This document shows, piece by piece, positions 36,690 through 49,000 of a stretch of DNA of 64,000 bases (positions within the stretch are counted from its first letter, which is position 1; each line of letters starts with the position of its first letter). A model generated the notes under the pieces. It did no database searches. It was not told where the DNA came from and saw nothing but the letters and a program-made list of their open reading frames with translations. The translations under genes were made by a program, and so were the position numbers. The DNA comes from Delphinus delphis (lineage: Eukaryota; Chordata; Mammalia; Artiodactyla; Delphinidae): contig NC_082695.1 of the NCBI RefSeq assembly GCF_949987515.2, positions 84,551,104 to 84,615,103 on the forward strand, given 5' to 3'.

Positions 36690-37870
36690 CAACAAAGGAC
36701 TAAGAGACAGAAGATGGAAAAAATAAGAGACTTCACAGGATCCACCCAGAAAGGATTATAGTTGATTAATAAAAGTTACAGAAAAATACAAGAGAAAATA
36801 CTGACAGATTTTTTTAACCCATAGCTGAAGTACACAAATTCTTAGATTAAAATGACCCATAATGAAGGATAAAGACCCACTCCAAGGTACCGAGCATAAA
36901 TTCCAAAAGCTTCCAGAGAGAAGAGAAAAAGAACAGAGCACATGCAAAGGAAGACCAACCAAAATGGCGTCATATATGTCAAGGACAACCACAGGATAAA
37001 TGCTCACGACAAAATGTCCTCCAGGTTCTAAGAGAAAATATTCTTCCTGCTACAATTTGTACCCAATGAAACTATCTAATAGACGTTCTCAGAAATTCAT
37101 GGATGCCAAACGCAACTCTTGTGTCACTTTCTTAGAGACCGATAGGAGAACGCATGCCACTGAAGAAAGGATATACAGCTGACCTCTGAACAACACTGGT
37201 CTGCACTGTGCGCATCCACTTATACTTGGATTTTTTTCAACAGTAAATACGACTGCACTCCACAGTCTGAGGTTGGCTGAATCAGCTCATACTGAGGAAG
37301 CTCAGATACGGAGGGCTGACCTCACGTTATACTCAGATTTTCAACTATGTAGAGGGTCCACATAGGCACTGTTCAAGGGTCAACTTTAAATCAAGAATGA
37401 AGACAACATTCCATAAGGCAGGATTCACACAGGAAACTTCCCAGGATGTGGGCTGTCCAGTAGGGCTAGAGAGAAGTTTAGATTAAAGCAAACAGAGGCA
37501 GATCTCAGGGGATGAGCCTGGGCGGGGAGAAGTAGTAGAATTTAGAGATTATTTGACATGTTTAAGCATTTGGGGGCGAACACTGAAACACTGACCAACA
37601 TATGAAAGACTGGACAGATCTTTAAGGAAAATTTTAGGTTCATTGAAAACCATGTAAGTAGAAAAAGAAGGCAATTACTAATCCAAGAAAAATAAAAAGT
37701 TGTAAAAGAGAGAAGCATCCCTGGGAACAATATTACAGACAGCAACAAACCACAACAACATATTTTCAACTGCAGGAATTATCTGGTATGATGCAAGAGG
37801 GGAAGCAGCTGGTGTAAAAGAGAGATATTTTATCTACTGTAAGTCAATATACGCCAAAATTGACAAATCC
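36690..37870 (+). mobile_element. old L1 3' UTR, split by a MITE (tentative)
   Basis: A-rich sense sequence such as ACCCAATGAAACTATCTAAT and GAGAGAAGAGAAAAAGAACA resembles the 3' UTR of old L1M elements ('acccagcaaaactatc'). The same character resumes after the element at 37176-37386. Boundaries are approximate. Confidence 0.45.
37176..37386 (+). mobile_element. Tigger-like (Tc1/mariner) MITE
   Basis: The left end CAGCTGACCTCTGAACAACA and the right end GTTCAAGGGTCAACTT form terminal inverted repeats of the 'TTGACCCTTGAACAACAC' kind. It is flanked by TA dinucleotides (37174-37175 and 37387-37388). No transposase. Confidence 0.75.
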
Positions 37871-39429
37871 AGAAACAGCCACAGATTATTTTAGAAATAT
37901 GAAGACAAATAACAGCTTTACAAAGCTGAACATTATCCCAGACCCGTGAAAGGGCAGGTGGGGGCCAGGCTGAGCCCTCCAGCATCACTTGGTGACATGT
38001 GGTGTGCACGCACGGCTTTGGGGAGGCGCCATGATGGTGACTACCTCGTTCACCCCTCCCCCAACACCGCCCGATAAACCTTCCTTCAGAAGCTAGCTCA
38101 GATGGGAAGGACTCCCACCCCCATCAATCTCTGCTTCCTGCACGCTCCCACAGCTGCTGGTATATCCCTTATAGTAGTTTCCATGGATGTAACCAACAGC
38201 TACTGAGGATGGATTATGAGCCTGGCGCTGCATTACCTGGACCAGACGACTGGGATGCAGACAAGTGCTGTAACTGTGAGCTCCCGCCTACAGGTTTCCC
38301 CACGGTATTACCAACGTGAATTACCCGGCTCCCATTCCATCCAAATACCATTCAACCGGGGATAAAGAGAGCAGCACTCTTTCTCCAGGGCTACCTCACT
38401 TCTACTACTATTTTCTAGGACATCTAGTCCCGCCACCATCTAACCCAGTGAGTCCAAGGAGTCACCCCACACTATATTCTGTGGTTGTTTCCAGTTCAGT
38501 CCTGCTGGTGACGCATGGCTTCTGCCACCTGCCTCTTGGGGCATCCTGTCCTCTTCTACCTTCATCTTGAGCTCACGGCTCAAACCACTGCCTCTCCACC
38601 CCCCAAATGCCACTCAGGTGGGGCAGGGGCTCCACATCCCCTTGTTGGCAAGACCACGAAGTAGCATCGCCCCGTGCTCTCAGTGTCTGACACGGATCTC
38701 AAATTTCTCCCTCCCCAACATCTGCAGCCCAAGACCTAGGACGGCGGGAGGATGAGGATGGCTTCAGAGCAGGGATCCTTTTTACTCTCACGTTTCTTTG
38801 GTTGAGAACCTTTTCTTTTATTGCTGTCTTCAAGCTCTTTATTCTACACACAAACACCTCTCAAGAGAAAACTGATCAGATATTTCAATAAGAAGAGAAG
38901 AGAGATAGAGGGGGGAGGAGTTTAATCGTGTATGCCCCTGTGGGAGCAACACGGCATTTCAACGATCACTTCTGAGAACAACTTTAAGTGGGAGATAAAA
39001 ATATGATAGAAAAAGATAATCGATACAATCTCAAACAAATTTAGAACCAGATCCCTGAAACACGTGATTAGATTAAACACTGTTACCTCCATTTGAACCC
39101 CAGGTGTCTACGGATCCTCCGAAAGCACTTCTGCAGGGGGAGCGTCCTTCCCTCCCTGTCCCACGGATGCAGAGCTGGGTGTCTGAACTGCATGTGCATC
39201 ACGCTTCGCTCTTCTAAGGGATAACAACTTCCTCTGATGGTTACAGGTGCATCTTTCCTTGTGAAGCAGGTCACTTGTCTATTTTACTTTGCTTTATTGA
39301 ACACTACTGTGGCTGCTAAATGCCATGAACACAGCACTTTCTAATTTTAATGAATACCATGAAGTTCACATTGAAATGTATTTCTTTATTTGGGGCTCTA
39401 ACCAATAAAGAAAAAACCCTACGTATACA
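37871..39429. other. unassigned intergenic sequence downstream of FBXO15
   Basis: No gene or confident repeat. TGATGGTGACTACCTCGTTC ACCCCTCCC and similar text gives proline-rich open frames only. Confidence 0.35.
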
Positions 39430-39463
39430 ACACACACACACACGCACACGCGCACACACACAC
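39430..39463 (+). repeat. (CA)n microsatellite, interrupted
   Basis: CACACACACACACGCACACG CGCACACACACACC; about 230 bases downstream of the FBXO15 poly(A) candidate. Confidence 0.9.
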
Positions 39464-39695
39464 CCTCAAGAGAAAACTGATCTGTTTTCAGTCTGATCCG
39501 TTTTCTTGTTTTTTTAAAGTGTAAGTGCAGAAGAGAAGCAAGTATCTTTTTTCTTTTTATTTTACGTGAATTTCCACTGTGATGTGCTATTTTCACGGTT
39601 TTAAAATTTAACTTAATCTTCTAACCTTAACTTTAAAATGACTCAGAAATCATGATTTCTAGTGTGAAATAAGAGGACATCGAACAGACTACTGC

Positions 39696-39701
39696 TTTAT
39701 T
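39696..39701 (-). terminator. FBXO15: candidate poly(A) signal of FBXO15
   Basis: AATAAA on the minus strand, about 85 bases past the stop codon. It is followed within 10-30 bases by a T/G-rich stretch (GTAGTCTGTTCGATG). This would give a very short 3' UTR. A second AATAAA lies near 39560 on the same strand. Transcript ends were not available to choose between them. Confidence 0.5.
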
Positions 39702-39786
39702 TTAACTTCTAACAAACACCAAGAACAAAACCAGTCAGTCCAAAAGAAACAAACAGCAACAATAATTTGCCGCCTACTGCTAATGC

Positions 39787-40056
39787 TCAGTATTTGGTCC
39801 CAAACCAGTGGTTTATCTTTGCCACCCGCAGGTAGAGCGCCAGGCTGATGATAAAGTACTCTCCCATCTCCTCGATCCACACCAGCTCCAAGTGCACCCT
39901 TCCCTCCGCGTCTGCGTAGTCTACACGGTACGTCTCCCCCAAGAAAGCAGGACCGTCAGAGGGCCCGGGAGAGGGTCTCATGCACACCGGGGAACTGAAA
40001 CACCAGAAGGGTTTCCCATATTCTTCCAAAAGAGTTATGTCCATTACAGAGCAACT
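39787..40056 (-). CDS. FBXO15: FBXO15 last coding exon F with stop codon
   Basis: There are 270 coding bases starting in phase 0 after the acceptor TGTTTATTTTGTAG|AGTTGC and ending in TGA at 39789-39787. The product reads SCSVMDITLLEEYGKPFWCF, contains SSPVCMR, FLGETYRVDYADAEGRVHLE and LVWIEEMGEYFIISLALYL, and ends AKINHWFGTKY. It matches the human C-terminus as remembered, which ends AKINHWFGTEY. No early stop or frameshift was seen. The exon continues as 3' UTR toward lower coordinates. Confidence 0.96.
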   Translation of the reverse strand, partial: SCSVMDITLLEEYGKPFWCFSSPVCMRPSPGPSDGPAFLGETYRVDYADAEGRVHLELVWIEEMGEYFIISLALYLRVAKINHWFGTKY

Positions 40057-43000
40057 CTACAAAATAAACACAGATGTTCGTAAGTGTGAGGATAAAATGG
40101 CCAATTAGACCTGACTTAATAAATGTAGATGGAGCCTCGTTATGAAGGATTAAGTGAAGGAGGAGGGAGAAGAGGGAAGAGAACAAAATTACAGGAAGCG
40201 GGAACAGCATGTGACAAGCATGTGACAGTCCTCGGCAGGGGGTGTGGCGGGGAGGTGGGGAGGGCGGCCAGGTCAGCTCTGGCCATCACTGAACTGCTGC
40301 GCCTGCGCGTAGCAACCGGCACCAACAAACGCAGAGACTGCCTTTCCAATGGTCAGAGCTGGGATAAAGCTTTGTTTCCTGTACGATTACAACGCTTCCC
40401 TTCCCACCCCACAGTGGGAACTGAATATCTGCTTCTCGATTACCAAGGAACACAAAACAAATTATATTATTTTTATATTATGCTGACCCTTTAAGTCTGC
40501 CATGTTGATATTTTGCCTTTCTAGGTCCTCAAGGTCCATTGTGACTTCAACATTTTAGCACGTGTTTTTGTAAGACTCATCTAAATCCACTTTAAAAAGT
40601 CAGGTCTGTGCTCCTGAAGACATGAAATAATATTCCTTTGTATGTGATAAATCTTTACCAAGGTTTAAACAACTGCTCACAAATAAACAGAATAAAACAT
40701 CTCAGTATATCAAATAGCAAGTGGATCAAGAGAGAATCCTTAATGATACTGAAGTGCTTGCTTTTCACGCTCAACAACAACGCTGCTCTTGGCCTCAGCC
40801 ATCACCCCTAGTCACTGTCACAAGGCATCCATGCTTGTAGGCAGAATTAAGCCAGCTTAACTGGGGCCCTCTGAATCCACAGCAGACGCATCCTGTGGAA
40901 ATCCTGTTCATCCCACAACACACAGATGGAGAGGAGTGACAACCAGGGCACAGGGATCACAGGAGAAGCGAGACTGCGTGAGAACCCTCCTCGCCGCCCC
41001 CCTGCCAGTCCCCGGCCACCACATCCTCCCTCCCCTCCGTGTGGCTGGTTTGTGATAGAGGTAAAAACTGATTTAACTGTTCAAGGAAAAATCTGTATGC
41101 TGGAACTTATAACTGCAATAAACTTTAAGTTGGTGTCCTAAGATGTAACTGAAAAGTAATTAAGATGTTTCTGAGTAAATGTTACTTGCCTGGTCCAACC
41201 TACGGCTCCACTCTTTCTCCGCAAAACGAACAGCCAGAAGGACTTGGAGGGAACAGAGGCTGCAATCAACACCGCTCAGCAACGCACTGCGCGCCACCTA
41301 CGCACCAACTCCACCACGCCCAGTGGAAAACGAAAGGCCCTCAATACACGTTGGATAAATCAATCAACTGATCGCCACTGGCTAAGAGGACGTGCACAAA
41401 TCTTCAGACACCAGAACAATAAATCTAGGACTTTCAAAGCAGCATCATACATATACATCAACAGACACATTCATTATACAGAAACCAGGTACTTTAAGAA
41501 AAAAAAAATTACCTTTATACAGCCATCAAAAATATTAGTTTTCCAAGAAAGGCCAACTTTTCCAACAAGAGGTAGGTGTTCGGTGCTATTTTTAAAACTT
41601 ATCACACTGAGCTTCATATATTCATTTTCAATGTATTCTGAAAAGATCAAAGATTTTTAAAATTACTATATGCCAACCAATGCAGGACAACAAGTCAAGA
41701 TCCCTCAGATCTGCTGCTCTATAAAGGAAGCCTCGTGGAGCTAAGTACTGGGTTCAGGGGTGGAAGGAGACCCTGACACAGCTGACTCGGGCGTCTGGCT
41801 GAGGCGAGGGCACTACTATATCCACCTGCATTCCTGAGACAGAGAAATGAGCTTGTCTCAATGGTGAGACGGGGAGATGCCTGGGGTGGACAGGACAGCA
41901 CCCTGTCACCGATGGGGAGACAGCTACGAGGCAAGGGTTCCACTGATTTGATTAAACAAACCGCTAGGAAAATGGGAAACCAGAGCCGTGGAACTTAAGC
42001 AAACCGAGGCCGGAAACTGCACAGGAAAAGGGCATTAAATGTGAGGGAGGGGAGAGACGTCCAGAGAAAGGAGGGGTGAGAGCCAGTAAACGTGGAATGC
42101 GGTCAGGGAAGGAGCCCAGCGCACGTCTTCGCAGGACTGTATGAACAAGCAGAAATCCCACCACATGCTGACCAAGAGCTGAGACCAGAGCCCTGCCCTC
42201 CCTGGACCAACGCAGAGCTGCCCGGGAGCAGCCTCGCCACCCAGGGCTGTCACGGCCCAGGTGCACGCACGCCTGGGGGCCTACAGGACGGCTGAGCCCC
42301 GTGCAACCACTTTAATACGTCCTGCAAAGGGGAGCATCACCCGTGACGAGGTCACAGGCCTTCACTCGCACGCAAGCTTTCTTCAGAGGCAACACCTGAT
42401 CAAGGGTGAGATGTGAGTCACACGCAGAGCAGAGAAAGGAGAGCAGAGAAAGGCACATGCTCTCTGACCCCATGCTGCTCATTTCATGGGACAAAATAAA
42501 ACCAGAACCAAGCTGCCCTGGGAGCCAGAGCCCCGTTCTAGAAACTCTAGACGGTGTCCTCACGGAAGTGCGGCCAAAAGATCAGGACCAGGACACGAGC
42601 TCTGGGCGGGAGCCCCGCGAGGCGGCGCAGCTCCAGCCCTGGAAGGCCTGTTAGCCAGTCTGGTCCAAGGACAGAGGCTGCCCACATTCCCTCCTCTGCT
42701 GCTGAGTGCTCAGCGAGAACCGTGCAGCTTCTCAAGCGAGGCCTCGGAGAAGGCGAAGCGACGACATCCTGAACAGCAGATGTGGCTCTGCTCTGCCCTT
42801 GGTCACCACACAGCCACGTGCAGGACTGCTGGCTTGTCCTCAAGACATGGCAGAAAGCGGACCCCAAGGTACAGCAGCCAATAACAGCTCAACGGCAATT
42901 GTCTGAGTTGATAAACATGAAATCTCTGTAGGAAGCGAGGACTGTTGCTACTCTGTTATCACCAGACATCCTCCCTGTAGAACAGCGAGAACACTGTGGT

Positions 43001-46000
43001 ATCTTAAAAGGTCAGAGCTCTTCCCACTGACCCTGTGTAACTGCTTGCTTCTCTAAGAACAAGGTGAAGCTCTCTGTACATGTAAGCGATCTGCACACAG
43101 AATGCATATGTGAAGGTGAACGCAAATAAAATAGGTCATGTTTTTGAGTATTTACTGTACACCAAGCATATGTTACATACTTTGTGTACAGCAGCTTAAA
43201 AGAATACCTTAGAATAGCACTATTAATTAGACACTGCAATTCTCTGAGCTCACAGGTGAGAAAGCTATGCGCCGAGAGGTGAGCAGTGCCTTCCTTGCCC
43301 GAGGCCACGCAGTGGTCAGCGGAAGAAACGTGACCCAGACCTGTTCTGCGTCTGGAGTCCATGTTACAACAGATTAAAACAGATATGAACATGGGGACAC
43401 ATGATCACCCATTGGTTTCAATACTAGCTGAGAATGTATAACGTAGGTCTAGATTCTCATGGAGTTTTGTTTTCATTTTACTGCCAACAGAGAAAAATCT
43501 AAGAATGCACAGACAGATGCGCTGGGGAACCGTTTATGGCTCCCAAAACTGTTGCTGATTTGCCCATGCTCACTACCTCCCGTTCCCAGCCCTCCCGTAA
43601 CCAGGTCGTGAGTGGCCTGGCTCCTTCCCTGAGACGCGCCCCTGCTCACCTGGGTCAGAGTGAGCCGTGGGAGCAGGTAGAGAAGGGAAAACGCCTCTGA
43701 CAGACGCAGGGGCAGAGGCCCAAGTCCTCGCAGAGTGGGCACGGGCAGCACTCTGGGGTCGACTACTAGGTGTGACAGGGCGATGTTTTCACAAGAGAAG
43801 CCACAGTGTGTCACACGTATACAAACGCAGAGTCTAGCTCTTCCAGAGAGACGGTGAACTACTGTATCCTTATACATTCCTGTGCTGCTTAAACCATTCA
43901 GAATAAATTCTGTGGTGGAGACTCTAACTTTAACCTACCAATACGTAAGGCCATCCTCAAAACGCAGAGAAATACAATGCAAGGCTCACCACTCTTGGCT
44001 TCCCGCGACATGCACGCACAAGCACGGACTTCAGAGTCGTAAGGAGCTCGTTCCAAACCTGCCCAGGCATTTGCTAGAGGTATGACCATGGCCAAGCTCC
44101 AAGCCAAGCAAAATGAGACACAAATAGAGAGCACTTTATAAAGCTTTGTGATTAGTGGAACAAGTAGTAAACAGTAACATTACAGGGTGAATTGTCATAA
44201 ATGCCAGACTAAGGTTGCTAAGCACCTTAACGTATTATCTCAACCATAATACTCCCTCTGAAGAGCCAAGCCCACTGCCAAGCAGAAAGATGTACCATGT
44301 TCATGGAATGCAAGACTCAACACCGTTAAGGCATCCGTTTACCCAAATTGATATACAGACTTAATACAATCCAAATCATAATCCCAGCAGGCATTTAATA
44401 AACAATTTACAAATAAATAATAAGATGTGACAGGCTGATTCACATGGAAATGCTAAAGACCTAAAACAGCCACACAATCTTGAAAAAAAGAAAAATAAAT
44501 GACTTCAAGACTTACTATAGAGCTAAAGCAATCAAGACAGTGTGGTATTACTACAAAGATACACAAACAGATCAACAATATAGAACAGACAGGTCCAGAA
44601 ATAGACCAACACTTTTACAAGCAACTGATTTTTGATGAAGACATCAAAATAATTCAATGAGAAAAGAAAGCCCTTTCACAAATGGTGCAATAACAACTTG
44701 CTATTCATACGGGAAAATAACATGAACCTCAACCCTTACCTCATACTTCACACAAAAATTAAATTAGGGATGGATCACAGACCTAAATGTAAAAGCTAAA
44801 ACCATAATCCAGCTGGAAGAAAGAACATCTCCATAACCTGGAGTAGGAAAAGTTTTTAAGACAGAAAAAAGAAAATACCATAAAACAAGAAAATAATAAA
44901 TTAGATTTCATCAAAGTGAGAAACTTCTGATCACTAAAAGATACCACTAAGAAAATGAATAAGCAAGCCATAGACTGGAAAAAAATATTTTCAAAACATA
45001 TATCTGACAAAGGACTGTTATCCAGAATATATAAAGAGCTTCTATGGTTGAGAAATAAAGAAACAAATACTGATTTAAAAAAAAAAAGAAAACACCACAA
45101 AAGGATTAAAGACACTTCAAAAAAAGATATGCAAATGAACAATAAGCACGTGGAAAAGTACTCAGCACTATTGGCCATTAGGGAGAAACTACTGCTACCA
45201 TACACCAGACGAGCTAAAATTTAAAAGACTAATAACATCAACGGTTGCCCAGGATACGGAGCAGCCAGAACACTCACACACAGATGATGGAGTGTGAGAT
45301 GGTACAACAACTCTAAAAAAAAGAAGTTTGGCAATTTCTAATACATAAAAATTTCTTATACATAAAAAAAAGACTGGCAACTTTTAATCCATAATTAAAC
45401 CTGCTCTAATTCGACTTCCCAGTCCTAGGTATTTAGCCAAGAGAAATGAAAACATATGCTCACAAAAAAGACTTGCACAAGAAATCTATAGCAGCTTTAT
45501 TCATAACAGCCCAAAACAAAAACAACCCTAATTCCCTCTCTATCAACAGGAAAACTGGTGAGCAAATTCTGGTATACTGGGCTTCCCTGGTGGCGCAGTG
45601 GTTGAGAGTCCCCCTGCCGATGCAGGGGACACGGGTTCATGCCCCGGTCCGGGAAGATCCCACGTGCCGTGGAGCGGCTGGGCCCGTGAGCCATGGCCGC
45701 TGAGCCATGACTGCTGAGCCTGCGCGTCCGGAGCCTGTGCTCCGCAACGGGAGAGGCCACAGCGGTGAGAGGCCCGCGTACCGCAAAAAAAAAAAAAAAA
45801 AAAAGAGACGTCGGAATGGGAGCTAGAAGGAGGGACAGAAGGCTGCTGGACACATCCAGTCCCACTGACACGCACCAAGCCCACCCGGGAAACTGCACTG
45901 GGAAGAAGACCTACCCCTGGGTTTTTCAACATGAACCCTTCTTGCTAAGCCAGCTTTAGGTGAACTTTTCTATGTAGAAAATTAGGTTCTAGGTAGCTTT

Positions 46001-49000
46001 CAAACAAAAAATAACTTTCCCATCTATACAGAAGTGTTGTTTTCTTTTAAAATAATTTTTGAATCAGAAAACATGAATACATTTATAAGTGGAAGAGGAG
46101 CTGATGGAAAACTGGTTTGAAATAATGAACAGATAAGAGACCAAGGGCTAAATAAAGGTCCCGGAACAGGCAGGAGCAGGTATATTTAGGAATGGAAACT
46201 GGAAAATCTTTTGGCAAGACAGTGAGACATCTTTTTCTCTGAAACAGGAAAAATCAAGCCTACAAACAGACCGTGCCACCGTGGAGATGCGCTGGCAGGT
46301 GAGGGAGGACGACCAGTCTCAGCACGGCGGGTCGTGAGCCTTGAGAACGAGGAAGATGAGTGTGACTGTGTTTAAACAGCCTTTCTGCGAAATACAAGGC
46401 AGGACTAACAAGACTTGATTAGAAGATTTCTGAGTAGCAACAAGGGATGAGTTGAAGTCTGACAGCCCCAGTGGACATGCGTTTGTGACTTCCTGCAAGG
46501 AACTGCCGGGCATTCACGAAGTTAGACTCTCAAACAGAGTCAAGAGTCCGGAAATGCAAAAGAGGAGGAAGAGGGCTCATCACATAAAGGTTTGAGGCGC
46601 CTCCTCACAGGTCCCATGTTACCGCCGGGGCTGGCTTCAGGGGCCACAACCTGTGTGGATACGAGGGACCCCTCCTGGTTTAATGTGCTGCTGTCAGCAT
46701 TTTGAACTTAATAATTTTCTACCGAGGAGCGCCACGTTTCATTTTGCATGGGGTCCCACAAATCACATGGCCTCTTCTGCTTCAGGGCAAGGACCACTGA
46801 CTCCCTGCGAGCACTGACATAAAACGTATGGAGATCAGCGTTCTCCTGCTCTGTGAACAGAATCTGTAATGCTGATTTTTCATAATGAGTCACCAAAAGT
46901 ACAAAGCAGGAAAAAATGTACTAACAACCACTGATGAAGATGCTCTGAAGAATTATCTGTTCTACTTTTTCTAGATAATCACCACCTAGAAAGTACTGTA
47001 TTATTTCTAATGCCTTCCCGTTATCACAAATGCTTAGAGAGGATAATCTGACCTAGAAACATAGAAAGTAATTAGTATCAAGGGAACAAAACAGGGAACA
47101 AAAAAGTATCTATTTTTGGAATCACAAAAATAAAAATGGGATAACATGCTATGTATGAAAAGTATCTTAAACAAACACTAACAACTTTAAAAGTAGAATT
47201 TCTTAAAGAGAGGTTATCTGGGCTAACCAGTGTCTGCTGCTCAAAAGTTGAACAACCCTACTTTTTTCATAGAATAAAAATAAGTTTCTCAGGTCCATAA
47301 CTTCTTTCAAACCCCTCAATATTTTCTATTGTGTCTTACAGAATAAGGCACTGAATATTTATCATTTAATCAGTACTTTAATGAAAAGCATATTGCAGAA
47401 TCTCTATAGGAGATAGAACAAATCTAACAACAGATAATGGAAACATAATCTAAACATATTCCTTGACAATGGCAGCACAAAAATGAGTTGAGAAAGGTGA
47501 AGGACCTACATAAGAAAACATTTCTCCTAAGGGCAGAGAAGAAAATTTAAAGAAATGGAGAGATAGTCCAAAACCCTAAATAAAAACACATCAATTCCTT
47601 TCAAATTAATGTCCACATTCAATACAAATCTGATCAAAATCCAAATAAGACACTTAACATCTGGCCAGGTGACTATCAATTATATCTAAAAGAATAAGTG
47701 GATGGAAATAACTGAGAAATGCTGGATGAATGCTCACCAGTAAGAAATGTTACATCGGGGGAGGGACACATTTTCATAACACAGTTCACAAGTAAAGCTT
47801 GAACTGCCTTCCTGCCTGGTGGAGATACAGGGAGAAGGGGTGCCAATCCTCAGCAGAGAGAAAGAGCCCCAAGCGCAAAGGGCACAGGAACCTGCAGGCT
47901 GCGTGTAATCTTTATGTTAATCAAAAGGAAGTGTGGGTTTAAAACATGAAGAGAAATAATGTAAAGGAAACAAAGGTGAATATTCGCCTGATCCTGGCAA
48001 GTGAGTACTTTCTACGTGAAAAAATTTCGGAAGAAACAAGGAAGAAAGGACTGATTACGTACAATTAAAAACTTTGGAAGGATCCAAAGCAACATATACC
48101 AAATTAAAAGGCAAAAGACAAAATGGAGAAAACACTTGCAGCAAATATAACTCGTATAAATCTTGTAAACATTTAAAACAATGGAACCAATCAAACACAA
48201 ACAGATGGAAATTCAATCAGGAGAGAAATGTAAAAACAAGACAACACTAGCACATGCCCACCCCCTGGAAGCACTCCTTACTTCCTCTCACTTCCTCACT
48301 TTAGTCCTCAGGGAACCTTACATGGAAGGTTCTCATGCTACTGCACCATCACACACTTGTGACAGGTACTCCGGAATCTGGATCCTACGAAGACGCCCCT
48401 GAAATAGCCTACCAGATAGCTGCTACAGTAGCCATAAACTTCGGCTACAGTCAACAGGCTTTTTTAAATAGCCAACCTAACATTCAACATTTGCAAATTT
48501 AAAACAATCAGATGTCATTTGCACCTCTCAAATCATCAAATATTTTTCAAATTAATGCTCATGATAATAGTGCTATAATCATGAAAATGGAGACCTAAAT
48601 GCCCAACAGAAGGAGACTGGGTCAATAAATCCTGATAAAACCAAACAATGGGTTGCCACACAACTTTTCAAAATCTGATTTTTCCAAAGAGTACTACTTA
48701 GTGACGTAGGGAAAAAGCAAGCGCTGTTCACACAATGTGGTCCACAAATATAAATACAGCTACAGATTTGAAAATGGACCAAAATATAAACAAGAGTTGT
48801 CCTTGGGTGACTTTCATTTGCTTCTTTAGAAGTGTCCATATATTCAGAATTTTCAAATCCCATAATAAGAAAAAGACATTAGTTTTTAAATGCATTTTTA
48901 TAACAACTCAAATAAGTGACAGAAGCAGCATACCTTGTTACTTAAAAATTCTTTCCCACTACCAAACGTAAAATAGATAGCTAGTGGGAAGCAGCCGCAT

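Noticed and set aside
1..39600. Search for a second protein-coding gene or lncRNA promoter downstream of FBXO15
   Set aside because: No exon with homology plus splice sites was found. CpG-richer patches at about 4250-4780 and 25860-26120 are too weak by eye to call promoters.
45497..45932. Two open frames (133 and 129 codons) on the minus strand, with poly-F runs
   Set aside because: These are antisense translations of the CHR SINE and its poly(A) tail; the same artefact appears at 8589-8935, 14885-15193, 23567-23867, 53409-53714 and 54657-54881.
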